From JALHMI01 sp964598535 (GTDB taxonomy: Bacteria; Planctomycetota; Planctomycetia; Pirellulales; PALSA-1355): a stretch of 64,000 nucleotides of DNA. This document shows, one piece after another, positions 42,282-50,812 of this stretch (positions within the stretch are counted from its first letter, which is position 1; each line of letters begins with the position of its first letter). The stretch spans positions 62,001 to 126,000 of the forward strand of contig CAZRCI010000005.1 of assembly GCA_964598535.1 (NCBI GenBank), read 5' to 3'. Position numbers and translations under genes: made by a program. The notes under the pieces are model-generated. The model had not been told where the DNA came from, ran no database searches, and was given only the letters and a program-made list of their open reading frames with translations.

Positions 42282-44165
42282 TTAGAGCGGCTCGCCGTTC
42301 CAGCGCACGAAGCCTTCGAGGGCGAAGTATTCAGGGAGGCCAAATTGATTGTAAACCGCGGCCGTGTTGCGATTGCGGTCTTCGGCACGCTGCCAGAACT
42401 CGCGCGGATCGTCCGGTCCCGGAAACAGGGCCGAGTCTTTTTGCGACTCGTGCATGAAGATCGCCTGGCGCTTTTGTCGCAGGTCGCGCGGCGAGAGCGG
42501 AATGGCGATTTCAATTTCGTGCGGAGCCCATTCCTGCCAGGCGCCGCGATAGAGCAGCACCTCGGGGCGCGAACCGGTGTCGCGTTCCAACTCGTACATT
42601 GCGCGGAAGATCGCTTCGGCACAAACGCGGTGTGTGCCGTGTGGGTCCGAGAGGTCGCCGGCCACATAGATCTGCGCCGGCTGTACGCGCTCGACCAATT
42701 GACGAACGATCGCGACGTCTTCCTCGGTGATTGGCTTCTTGGCGATCGTGCCGGTTTGATAGAACGGCAGATCGAGAAAGTGCAGGTGCTCCTCGCGACA
42801 GCCGGCCACGATGGCGCCGGCCTTGGCTTCGCTCCAGCGGATGAGCGCCTTGATCTTGAGCACTTCGGGACTATCGCTCTCGCCGGCGCCCTTGGTGGCG
42901 ACCGCCCGGGCCACGCTGTCTTCAAGGGCCGGGGAACGATCGCTATCGATGCCGAACAGGCGGTTATATTCGGTGACCATGTCGGCGATGCGCACGGCGT
43001 CGTGATCGAACACCGCGATGTTGCCGCTGGTCATGTAGGCGACGTGGACTTCGTGCTGGTCTTCGACCAGGCGGATGAGCGTGCCGCCCATCGAGATCAC
43101 GTCGTCGTCCGGGTGCGGGCTGAAGCAGATGACTCGTTTATGCTCGCGGCCTGCCGGATGGTATTCGATCGTGTCCATCATCCAGCGAAACACGCGATGC
43201 GCCACGCGTTCCGCCGGGCCGTGATGACGCAGCAGTTGGTGCAGGTTGTGCTTGCGAAAGTCGTCGTCGTCGAGCATCAGCAGGGCCTTGCCCGACTGTT
43301 CGCAGAGCCAGAGCACGGCTCGCTTGATCAGGACGTCGGTCCATTCGACCTTGCCGAGCAGCCACGGCGTGGTCGTGGCGGTAAGCTTGCTGGCGGCGGC
43401 GGTATCGAGCAGCAGCGTGGCGTTGGCGTGCTCGCGCAGGTAGCAGGCGGGAACGCGCGGCGTGGCGGGGGCTTCGGCCGTTTCGCGAATCACGCCGGCT
43501 TTGTGTTCGCCCTGCGCGATGAGCAGAATCTTGCGCGCGTCGAGAATCGTCCCCAGCCCCATCGTGATGGCTTGTGTGGGAACATTTTCTTCGCTGAAGA
43601 AATCGCTGGCCGCGTCGCGCCGGGTGAGCGGGTCGAGCGTGCAGACGCGGGTCCGGCTGTCGCGCGTGCTGAACGGCTCGTTGAACCCAATGTGGCCGTT
43701 GCGGCCGATGCCCAGGATCTGCAGATCGATGCCTCCGGCCTCGCGTATCTTGGCTTCGTACCAGCGGCAATAGTCGTCGAGTTTTTCGGGCGGGGTGAGC
43801 CCGTCGGGGATGAAAATGTTCTCGGGCTTGACGTTGATGTCCTTGAACAAGTGTTCGTGCATCCAGCGGCGGTAGCTTTGCAGGCGATCTTCGCCGAGGC
43901 CGAGGTACTCGTCGAGGTTGAACGTGACGACGCCGGAGAAGTCGAGCCCCTCGTCCTTATGGAGCCGGGCAAGTTCGCGGTAGATGCCGACCGGCGTGCT
44001 GCCGGTTGGGAGACCGAGGACGGCCCGCTGTCCAAGCGCGGCGCGGTCGCGAATGACGCCGGCGATCATTCCGGCGACGAAGCGGGCAAGTTGTTCGTGC
44101 GAATCGAAGACGTACGTGGGGAGGGCGGTGCCCACGAGCGGGCCCAGTGGCGGCGTGTCGATCAT
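42282..44165 (-). CDS. nagB: glucosamine-6-phosphate deaminase / PIG-L (LmbE) deacetylase fusion
   Basis: The 627-residue product from the ATG at 44165 has an N-terminal NagB domain (residues 1-245) with LGLPTGSTPVGIYREL, FNLDEYLGL and GIGRNGHIGFNEP, and a C-terminal LmbE/PIG-L zinc deacetylase domain (residues 370-560) with SPHPDDDVISMGG near residue 363 and DPHGTHRVCAEA. NagB turns glucosamine-6-phosphate into fructose-6-phosphate and ammonia; PIG-L enzymes remove acetyl groups from N-acetylglucosamine derivatives. The two together could take N-acetylglucosamine-6-phosphate to central metabolism in one chain, which is inference. Confidence 0.93.
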   Translation of the reverse strand: MIDTPPLGPLVGTALPTYVFDSHEQLARFVAGMIAGVIRDRAALGQRAVLGLPTGSTPVGIYRELARLHKDEGLDFSGVVTFNLDEYLGLGEDRLQSYRRWMHEHLFKDINVKPENIFIPDGLTPPEKLDDYCRWYEAKIREAGGIDLQILGIGRNGHIGFNEPFSTRDSRTRVCTLDPLTRRDAASDFFSEENVPTQAITMGLGTILDARKILLIAQGEHKAGVIRETAEAPATPRVPACYLREHANATLLLDTAAASKLTATTTPWLLGKVEWTDVLIKRAVLWLCEQSGKALLMLDDDDFRKHNLHQLLRHHGPAERVAHRVFRWMMDTIEYHPAGREHKRVICFSPHPDDDVISMGGTLIRLVEDQHEVHVAYMTSGNIAVFDHDAVRIADMVTEYNRLFGIDSDRSPALEDSVARAVATKGAGESDSPEVLKIKALIRWSEAKAGAIVAGCREEHLHFLDLPFYQTGTIAKKPITEEDVAIVRQLVERVQPAQIYVAGDLSDPHGTHRVCAEAIFRAMYELERDTGSRPEVLLYRGAWQEWAPHEIEIAIPLSPRDLRQKRQAIFMHESQKDSALFPGPDDPREFWQRAEDRNRNTAAVYNQFGLPEYFALEGFVRWNGEPL

Positions 44166-44299
44166 CGGAGCAAGGAGGTTCCCAAAGCCATGTGGAATGG
44201 AACCATCGAGTATGGCGAATTGAGGGCGCAAGGGCTAGGGGTGGAGAGGATCCGTGCGCGAGCGCGGAGGTGTATTTACCGCGATCTGCCAGGCCCTGT

Positions 44300-45088
44300 T
44301 CAGGGGCTCTCGGCCACCGGTTCGCCCGCCTCCCTGGTCAGGCGCGCACGCAACTCGTCGACCGGCATTGTGTTGTTCAGGAACCTAGTAGAACCATCGG
44401 CATAGGCGACGTGCGCACCTTCTAGATGCCCGCTCGAAATGGCGAACTTGACATGCGGCGGATTCACGCCTTGCATGGCTTGCTCCCAGGGGAGGTCGCG
44501 CGGCTCGGCCCAGTGAATGCCAGAATTTGCCACCTCGACAAGCAAGATCGTTTGGCTTGGCCCATCGGTAATTTGCCGGATGCGGATACCACGTTTGTCG
44601 GCCCAAATGCCGTCTGGACCGACGACGGCGAGGTAGCTCGCCTCGAACGGTTCACCGCCGCCAGAAGGGCAGTGAAACAACCTGGGATCGATCTTCTCCA
44701 GGATTGGCCAATTGCGCGGACTGTTCCAGGGCTGCTTCAAATCCAACTCCAGGTACGCGATGGTTTCTTCGAGATAGGGCAGGATCAGCACACGCCAGCT
44801 ATGCAGAGGATTGCCGTATTCGTCATAGGTGCAGGCGGGCGGAAAGCGTCTGTGCCGATCGTGGTAGTTTTGAAGCGCGACGGCGAGCTGCTTCATCCTA
44901 TTTTTGCAAAGATGAGCGGGGCTGGGCGTGCGTCGCGTCTGGATCGCGGGAAGCAACAAAGATGCCATAAAGATCAGTAGAAGCAACACAGCAGCAGAGC
45001 CGAGGCAGGATATCCCACAACCAGCGGGGCGTTTGCTTGTGGGTGGCGTTGTGTCTGGAGGTTGCGGTGCGTCTTGTTCCGCGGACAT
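44300..45088 (-). CDS. DUF1559-family protein without the prepilin motif
   Basis: The 262-residue protein from the ATG at 45088 shows the DUF1559 body, a family expanded in planctomycetes: LPAIQ after a membrane segment, CKNRMKQLAVALQNYHD, RRFPPACTYD and SWRVLILPYLEE, ending in HVAYADGSTRFLNN. In most members the N-terminus is a type IV prepilin-like GFTLVELLV; here it is a 20-residue Pro-rich stretch and a GCGISCLG-led helix with no such motif. It is therefore probably a plain membrane-anchored form. Function is unknown. Confidence 0.88.
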   Translation of the reverse strand: MSAEQDAPQPPDTTPPTSKRPAGCGISCLGSAAVLLLLIFMASLLLPAIQTRRTPSPAHLCKNRMKQLAVALQNYHDRHRRFPPACTYDEYGNPLHSWRVLILPYLEETIAYLELDLKQPWNSPRNWPILEKIDPRLFHCPSGGGEPFEASYLAVVGPDGIWADKRGIRIRQITDGPSQTILLVEVANSGIHWAEPRDLPWEQAMQGVNPPHVKFAISSGHLEGAHVAYADGSTRFLNNTMPVDELRARLTREAGEPVAESP

Positions 45089-45254
45089 GACGGATGCCTC
45101 GACGACAGGTGGCATTGGCGCGGGGATACCACAAGTTCCATCCTACCAGAATTCGATTTTGGGCGCGGGGGGCGCAACTCCAACGTGGCAACCCCTCCGC
45201 GTTCGAGTCGTACGCGTCGAGAAGGGGTAGGAATATCGCCCCGCGACGGGCTCG

Positions 45255-46685
45255 CTAAACCGTGATCTCGGCTTCGCCGGCGAGCCGCTGCGGATGGCGT
45301 GTGAGAATCGGATCGACGACTTCCGCTAGGAACTCGTCGACCTGCTCCGGCGCGCGGCCCACGAAGCGAGCCGGATCGACCATCTCTGCCAGATCGACCG
45401 ACTGGAATGCCTCGTCGTTGGCCAGCCGTTGCATGAGATCGTTGGCCAGCCCGCGTTGTTTCACTTCAGCCGCTGCGGCTTGGCTGTGCTGGCGAATGCG
45501 TTCGTGCAAGTCCTGACGATCGCCGCCAGCGGCAACGGCCGCCATCAGGATCGCTTCGGTAGCCATGAAGGGGAGTTCCTCGGCCAGATGTCGACCGATT
45601 ACCTGGGGATAAACGACGAGGCCGTTCGCCACGTTTTCGTAAAGCAGCAGCAGGGCGTCGATCGCCAGAAACGCTTGAGGTAGTACCAGCCGGCGGTTGG
45701 CGCTGTCGTCGAGCGTGCGTTCGAGCCATTGCGTGGCCAGCGTATTAGCCGCGCTCGATTGCAGGCTGATCACGTATCGGGCGAGGCCGCAGATGCGCTC
45801 CGAACGCATGGGGTTGCGTTTGTAAGCCATCGCCGAGGAGCCGATCTGGTGCTTTTCAAACGGCTCTTCGATTTCCTTGCGGCTCTGGAGAATTCGCAGA
45901 TCGGTGGCGGCCTTGTGGGCGCTGCCCGCGATGCCGGCCAGCACGTCGACCACTTGGACGTCGACCTTGCGCGAATAGGTTTGCCCGGTCACGGCGTAGC
46001 TGCTGTCGAAGCCGAGCTTCTTGGAAACTAGTGCGTCGAGCTGGCGGACCTTGGCATGATCACCGTGGAAGAGCTCCAGAAAACTGGCTTGCGTACCGGT
46101 GGTGCCTTTGACGCCGCGCGCCTTGAGCGTGGCGATGCGGTGTTCGAGGTCGTCGAGATCTTGAACGAGGTCGTAAATCCAGAGCGTGGTGCGTTTGCCG
46201 ACGGTCGTGGGCTGGGCCGGCTGCAAGTGCGTGAAGCCCAGGCAAGCGAGATCGCGATATTGCCGGGCGAATTCGCTGAGCCGGGCGATGACCGCGACCA
46301 ATCGTTCGCGGACGAGTTCGAGCGCCTCGCGCATCAGGATCAAGTCGGTATTGTCGGTGACATAGCAACTCGTGGCGCCCAGATGGATGATCGCCCGAGC
46401 TGCGGGGGCGGCATCGCCATACGTATGGACGTGGGCCATCACGTCGTGGCGCAGCTTGCGTTCGTAATCGGCCGCCTTGGTGAAATCGATATCGTCCGTG
46501 TGGGCAGCGAGCTCCTCGATTTGCTGCTTGCTGATCGGGAGTCCCAACTCGGCTTCGGCTTCGGCCAGAGCCACCCAAAGCCGGCGCCAGGTACTGAACT
46601 TTCGCTGGGGGCCCCAAAGGGTTGCCATTTGGCGCGAGGCATAACGTTCGATCAGCGGATTGGCGTACACGGAGGCGTCGGACAT
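45255..46685 (-). CDS. purB: adenylosuccinate lyase
   Basis: PurB splits fumarate off SAICAR and adenylosuccinate in purine synthesis. The 476-residue protein has the fumarase/aspartase fold: RALIHLGATSCYVTDNTD-type substrate region near residue 102, FTHLQPAQPTTVGKR near residue 155, and the flexible loop GSSAMAYKRNPMRSE near residue 283 with the catalytic Ser. The C-terminus has the expected helical extension. Length is normal. Confidence 0.96.
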   Translation of the reverse strand: MSDASVYANPLIERYASRQMATLWGPQRKFSTWRRLWVALAEAEAELGLPISKQQIEELAAHTDDIDFTKAADYERKLRHDVMAHVHTYGDAAPAARAIIHLGATSCYVTDNTDLILMREALELVRERLVAVIARLSEFARQYRDLACLGFTHLQPAQPTTVGKRTTLWIYDLVQDLDDLEHRIATLKARGVKGTTGTQASFLELFHGDHAKVRQLDALVSKKLGFDSSYAVTGQTYSRKVDVQVVDVLAGIAGSAHKAATDLRILQSRKEIEEPFEKHQIGSSAMAYKRNPMRSERICGLARYVISLQSSAANTLATQWLERTLDDSANRRLVLPQAFLAIDALLLLYENVANGLVVYPQVIGRHLAEELPFMATEAILMAAVAAGGDRQDLHERIRQHSQAAAAEVKQRGLANDLMQRLANDEAFQSVDLAEMVDPARFVGRAPEQVDEFLAEVVDPILTRHPQRLAGEAEITV

Positions 46686-46859
46686 GAGGGCTTATTACAG
46701 CAAGAGTTGTCGAATTGCAAAAGAACTAAGTTACCACCTGGAAGGATGAAAGCCCAGGGAAGGCAAGTCGCCAGGAAGACCGACTCGAACGAGAAACTCC
46801 TTCCCGGGATAGTATTTCCCGGGCCTTGCGTTGCGCGTGAAAAAAACCGATGGTCAGCG

Positions 46860-48254
46860 TCACATATTCGTCAGGTCATCGCTGGCCACGGAGCCGACCA
46901 TGTTATCGAGCGCCGCCGACAGCTCCGGGGCATGCGTCAGATCGTGGGCATACACGCGGCAGATTCGGTGCGCCAGCGGCAATTGCCGGAAGAGTTGATC
47001 GTCGGTGAGCGGGCGAGGTTCACTCCGCGCCGGATCCCAGAGGAAGTTTTGTCCCGTGCTGGGGCCGCGCGTATCGGGACGATGGATATGCCGGGCGAGG
47101 TCGATTCGTAGCGGCATGTCTCGCAGTGCCAAGGGAAGTTGCGACCGCAGTTCGGCCTCGACGTAATCGGGCCGGGTAAAGATGCTGCTGCGTTCGCGCT
47201 CGGCGGCATCGAACACCAGGTTGCGCTGGCAAGCCATGACCCAGGGGATTTGGCGATCGAGCAACGCTTGCCAGCGGATTCCAAACACGCGTTTTCGCGG
47301 ATCCTCCGATGAGCTCCAACGAGACACGTCGACCAGGAGCGCGAACTCGGTGAACTGGCGATACAGGTCGAGGTGTTCGAGCGGATTGCCGGGAAACAAG
47401 TATTCGCGGCTATCGGCAAACAAGTCGGCCAGCGTCAGGTCAATGGCACGTACCGTGCGATGAAAGTACACCGTGCGGAAAAGTTCCGCTCGCACGCCCA
47501 TGAACCGTACGAGCGCGGCCACGCCCCGCGAATGGATCGTGAGGCCCGCGGGCGTGAAGAAACTGTAGTGCAGCAAGCGGTCGAGATCGAAGGCCCGGCT
47601 GTTGTAGCCGGACATATAAGCATCGCGGAGGACGAAGTCCATATTGTCGACGGTGTAGATTCCGCTGAACAGACTCCGGAGGAGCCTGAGCCAGCGAGGA
47701 GCATCATCGGCATCGGCAACGCGCGGCCGGGTAATCAGCAGGGCGATTTGGCGGGGATCGAGCTGCTCACCGCTTTCAAGTTGGCTGTTCGGATTGCGAC
47801 GCACGCGCGCCAGCAGCGGGCCAAGCTCCTGGCAGATGATCGTGCTGCCGAGCGTTTCGTGGGTCAGGCCGTGATGCTTCAGGAAATGCTCGTCGAGAAA
47901 GTGCCCAAACGGGCCATGCCCGACGTCGTGGAGCAAGCCGGCCAGACGCATCAGCGTCTCGACGTAGCCGCGGCTGGGGGTCTCGGGGCAGCTTTCCTTC
48001 AGGCTGTCATAGAGGCGCTCGCTCGCTCGGCTGGCGAGATGCATCACGCCCACGACGTGCTGAAAGCGCGTGTGCTCGGCAGTCGGAAAAACCCACCAGG
48101 CGGTTTGAAGCTGGTGGATCTGGCGAAGCCGCTGGACCCAGGGATGGTCGATGATCTGGCGTTCGGTGCATTCGCCAGACGGGGCCTTGGAGACAAAGGG
48201 GATATACCCGTGGACGGCGTCGTGGCACAGATTCTCGGCGAGGAAGTCACGCAT
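46860..48254 (-). CDS. HD-domain dNTP triphosphohydrolase-like protein (SAMHD1-type)
   Basis: The product from the ATG at 48254 is 464 residues. It has the HD-domain metal ligands in TRFQHVVGVMHLA, LAGLLHDVGHGPFGHFLDEHF and YTVDNMDFVLRDAYMSG, with the IHQLQTAWWVFPTAEHTRF region before them. This combination is seen in SAMHD1-like enzymes and bacterial relatives such as EF1143 that hydrolyse dNTPs. Nucleotide specificity cannot be judged. A short helical C-terminal region follows. It lies downstream of a divergent 457-bp gap and before purB. Confidence 0.85.
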   Translation of the reverse strand: MRDFLAENLCHDAVHGYIPFVSKAPSGECTERQIIDHPWVQRLRQIHQLQTAWWVFPTAEHTRFQHVVGVMHLASRASERLYDSLKESCPETPSRGYVETLMRLAGLLHDVGHGPFGHFLDEHFLKHHGLTHETLGSTIICQELGPLLARVRRNPNSQLESGEQLDPRQIALLITRPRVADADDAPRWLRLLRSLFSGIYTVDNMDFVLRDAYMSGYNSRAFDLDRLLHYSFFTPAGLTIHSRGVAALVRFMGVRAELFRTVYFHRTVRAIDLTLADLFADSREYLFPGNPLEHLDLYRQFTEFALLVDVSRWSSSEDPRKRVFGIRWQALLDRQIPWVMACQRNLVFDAAERERSSIFTRPDYVEAELRSQLPLALRDMPLRIDLARHIHRPDTRGPSTGQNFLWDPARSEPRPLTDDQLFRQLPLAHRICRVYAHDLTHAPELSAALDNMVGSVASDDLTNM

Positions 48255-48711
48255 GCTAGCAAACCAGAATTCAAGGAGCAGGCAATTCAGCCACCACGAC
48301 GGGCATCGGCATGCTGGCAGTGTATCAGGCACGAACGAGGCGCCGAACGGTGGACCTCGCTCCCCCCGGCAGAATTTCATCTGCGGGGAAAACCGGTCGC
48401 CTGGGGGCCATATGAGGGACGACGAAGTGGCGATTAATCGTTACAATTCGCCTAGTTTCACAAAAAGGAGGCCGTGAGAGCAACCCGACCTGCACGATGT
48501 ACCCGTCGATGGTGCGCGAGAGCGCGGCGCTTGAGCCGGTGGTCGCGTTGTCAAGAAATGCCGCCCAATTGGTTGCTAGTGATTATGCCCAAGCGTTCTA
48601 GCCGATCTAGTAACGTCAGCGCTCGGTCCGTAGATTGCCCCACGCCAACCCCCCGTTCAACCAACCAGCTCCCGGATCGTTCATTAAGCTGCCGAGAAGG
48701 CCAAGGAGAGG
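48255..48711. other. 457-bp intergenic region
   Basis: No supported gene was found between the divergent HD-domain gene and the secreted-protein gene at 48712. An AAGGAGG sequence at 48465-48471 is followed too closely by GTG at 48474, whose frame runs into the next gene with a low-complexity Arg/Ser-rich product. A 34-codon frame at 48497-48601 has no ribosome-binding site. Promoters for both neighbours should lie here. Confidence 0.5.
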
Positions 48712-50670
48712 ATGATCGTGACGCGCTTCCGCCTGACTTCATGTGCCTCGTTGCTCGTAATCCTCGCATCGCAGGTGGCCAGTTACGGCGCGGTCCCCGC
48801 CTCGGAAACCTTGCTGCCGGCCACGACGAAGGCTTACGTTTCGATAGCGAATGTCGAAGAGTTTGAAGCCGCCTTCAAGAAGACGCAGTTGGGGCAGTTG
48901 GCCAGCGATCCGGAGATGCAGCCATTTGTCGAGGACCTCAAGCGTCAGCTCACCGAGCAATGGACCAAGACCCACGAGAAGCTGGGCATTGGCTGGGAAG
49001 ACCTCGATGGCGTGCCGTCGGGCGAAGTTGCCATGGCGCTGTTGTTGCCCCGGGAAAATAAGGATGCCGTGGTGGTGCTGGCCGACGTGACCGGGCGCGA
49101 CGCCAAGACCGCCGACCTGTTGAAAAAAATCGACCAGAACATGACGGCCCGCAAAGCCGCGCGTAGCGAACGAACGGCCCAGGGCACGAAGATCGTCATC
49201 TATAACATTCCCAAGCGCGACGACGTTCCGGCGCGGCAAGTGGGCTATTTCTTGAAGGACGGCTTGCTGGCGGCTTCGGACGATCTGGCGGTGCTCGAAA
49301 ATGTCCTATCGCGGGCGGGCGGCGCCTTGCAAAGCGATAGCCTGGCGTCGTTCGCCGCTTATGCCGCGATCACGAAGCGTTGCGAAAAAGCCGCGGACGG
49401 TCTGGCTCCCCAGGCCCGCTGGTTTCTGGAACCCTTTGGTTATGCCGAGGCGATACGGATCGATCAGCCCAAGAAACGCGGCACCGACATGCTGAAGATT
49501 TTGCGCACCGAGGGCTTCATGGCGATCGAGGGTGTGGGCGGTTTCGTCAATCTCTCGACGGACCGTTATGAACTCGTGCATCGCACGTTTATTCATGCCC
49601 CCGGCAATCCATCGGGCGGCGAGCGATTTGAGCTGTCGGCTCGGATGCTGAAGTTCCCCAATGGCGGCGAGTTTACGCCGCCGGCATGGGTTCCGCGCGA
49701 TCTGGCATCGTACATCGCGGTTAACATCGATACGAAGAACGCCTTTGAGAACTCGAAGACTCTGGTGAACCAGGTTGTCGGCGATGAAGTGTTCGAGGAC
49801 GTGCTCGAGTCGATCAAGACGGATGAAAATGGGCCGATGATCGATATTCGCAAGGATCTGATCGCATACTTGGGCAACCGGCTCACGGTGATCTCGGATC
49901 TGCAAACGCCGATTACGCCCAAGAGCGAACGGTTGTTGATCGCGGTCGACACGAAAGACGAGAAGCATCTGGCAGGAGTCATTCGCGACTGGATGGAAAC
50001 CGATCCCGACACGCGCCGCCGTGAGATCGCCGGCCACGTGGTATGGGAAATCGTCGACGAGCAGGCCGAGCTGCCAATGATCACGATCGAAAATAGCCCG
50101 CTCGATCGTCCCTCGGAGGACGATGCGATCGAAGAAGAAGGCGAGCGGGCATTGCCCCCGAACTCGGCCGTGACCGTGGCGCATGGTTGCCTGCTGGTCG
50201 CCACGCACATCGACATTCTGACGAAAGTGCTGACCGAATTCGAAAACGGCGCCAAGCTGGCCGATAGCGCGGACTACAAACGCGTGGCCCAGGAACTGGC
50301 GGCCATCGCCCAGCAGGAGCAGTTCGGCCAGGCATTCACGCGAACGGACGAAGCGTATCGCGGCACGTATGAACTGTTGCGTACAGGCAAGATGCCCGAG
50401 AGCCAGTCGATGATGGGCAAGCTGCTCAATGCGTTGCTTGGCGACGGCAAAGAGGGCGTTCTCCGCCCGCAAAAGCTCGATGGCAGCAAGCTTCCTGAAT
50501 ACGACATGGTGCGGCGTTATCTTGGCCCGGCCGGCATGACGATGACCGCCGAACCGACGGGCTGGCTGCTGACCGGCTTTACGTTGACCAAGGAAGCCGA
50601 TTCGAGTCAGACGCCCGCCAAGGCTGAGCGTTTGACGAGCGAGACCAAGGCGGACACCGCGGTGAAATAG
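48712..50670 (+). CDS. large secreted planctomycete protein (DUF3352-like)
   Basis: This 652-residue protein has a signal peptide (FRLTSCASLLVILASQVAS, cleavage near SYGA) and a body rich in mixed alpha/beta segments, with a recognisable opening ETLLPATTKAYVSIANVEEFEAAF. This pattern is like DUF3352 proteins of planctomycetes and myxobacteria. No catalytic motif is visible. AAGGAGAGG precedes the ATG at 48712; a GTG six bases later is an alternative. It ends with a strong terminator at 50713-50777. Confidence 0.8.
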   Translation: MIVTRFRLTSCASLLVILASQVASYGAVPASETLLPATTKAYVSIANVEEFEAAFKKTQLGQLASDPEMQPFVEDLKRQLTEQWTKTHEKLGIGWEDLDGVPSGEVAMALLLPRENKDAVVVLADVTGRDAKTADLLKKIDQNMTARKAARSERTAQGTKIVIYNIPKRDDVPARQVGYFLKDGLLAASDDLAVLENVLSRAGGALQSDSLASFAAYAAITKRCEKAADGLAPQARWFLEPFGYAEAIRIDQPKKRGTDMLKILRTEGFMAIEGVGGFVNLSTDRYELVHRTFIHAPGNPSGGERFELSARMLKFPNGGEFTPPAWVPRDLASYIAVNIDTKNAFENSKTLVNQVVGDEVFEDVLESIKTDENGPMIDIRKDLIAYLGNRLTVISDLQTPITPKSERLLIAVDTKDEKHLAGVIRDWMETDPDTRRREIAGHVVWEIVDEQAELPMITIENSPLDRPSEDDAIEEEGERALPPNSAVTVAHGCLLVATHIDILTKVLTEFENGAKLADSADYKRVAQELAAIAQQEQFGQAFTRTDEAYRGTYELLRTGKMPESQSMMGKLLNALLGDGKEGVLRPQKLDGSKLPEYDMVRRYLGPAGMTMTAEPTGWLLTGFTLTKEADSSQTPAKAERLTSETKADTAVK

Positions 50671-50712
50671 TTCGAGCGGTGTTCGTTCGACGGGATCTGT
50701 CAATCATTCACT

Positions 50713-50777
50713 TGCCCGAAGCGCAAACAAGGAGGCATGGCTTCCTCGGTTGACGCTTCGGGCAGGTGCGTTTTTTT
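50713..50777 (+). terminator. long-loop terminator after the secreted protein gene
   Basis: TGCCCGAAGCG at 50713-50723 and CGCTTCGGGCA at 50754-50764 are perfect 11-bp arms. The 30-base loop holds a further small stem (GAGGCATGGCTTC region). Seven T follow at 50771-50777. It is 42 bases past the stop codon at 50670. Confidence 0.85.
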
Positions 50778-50812
50778 CAGAAGAGTCGGTGAAACTCCGT
50801 CTCGTGTAACCA

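Noticed and set aside
42222..44405. 727-codon open frame on the + strand
   Set aside because: Antisense of the NagB/LmbE fusion; no recognisable motif.
46780..46830. CCCGGGA/TCCCGGG hairpin after the HD-domain gene as terminator
   Set aside because: Stem is only 7 bp and there is no T-tract on the relevant strand.
48497..48601. 34-codon frame with plausible composition
   Set aside because: No ribosome-binding site and no homologue recognised; too short to support.
48474..48866. 130-codon frame starting GTG just after AAGGAGG
   Set aside because: Spacing of about two bases is too short, the product is Arg/Ser-rich and it overlaps the next gene by over 150 bases.
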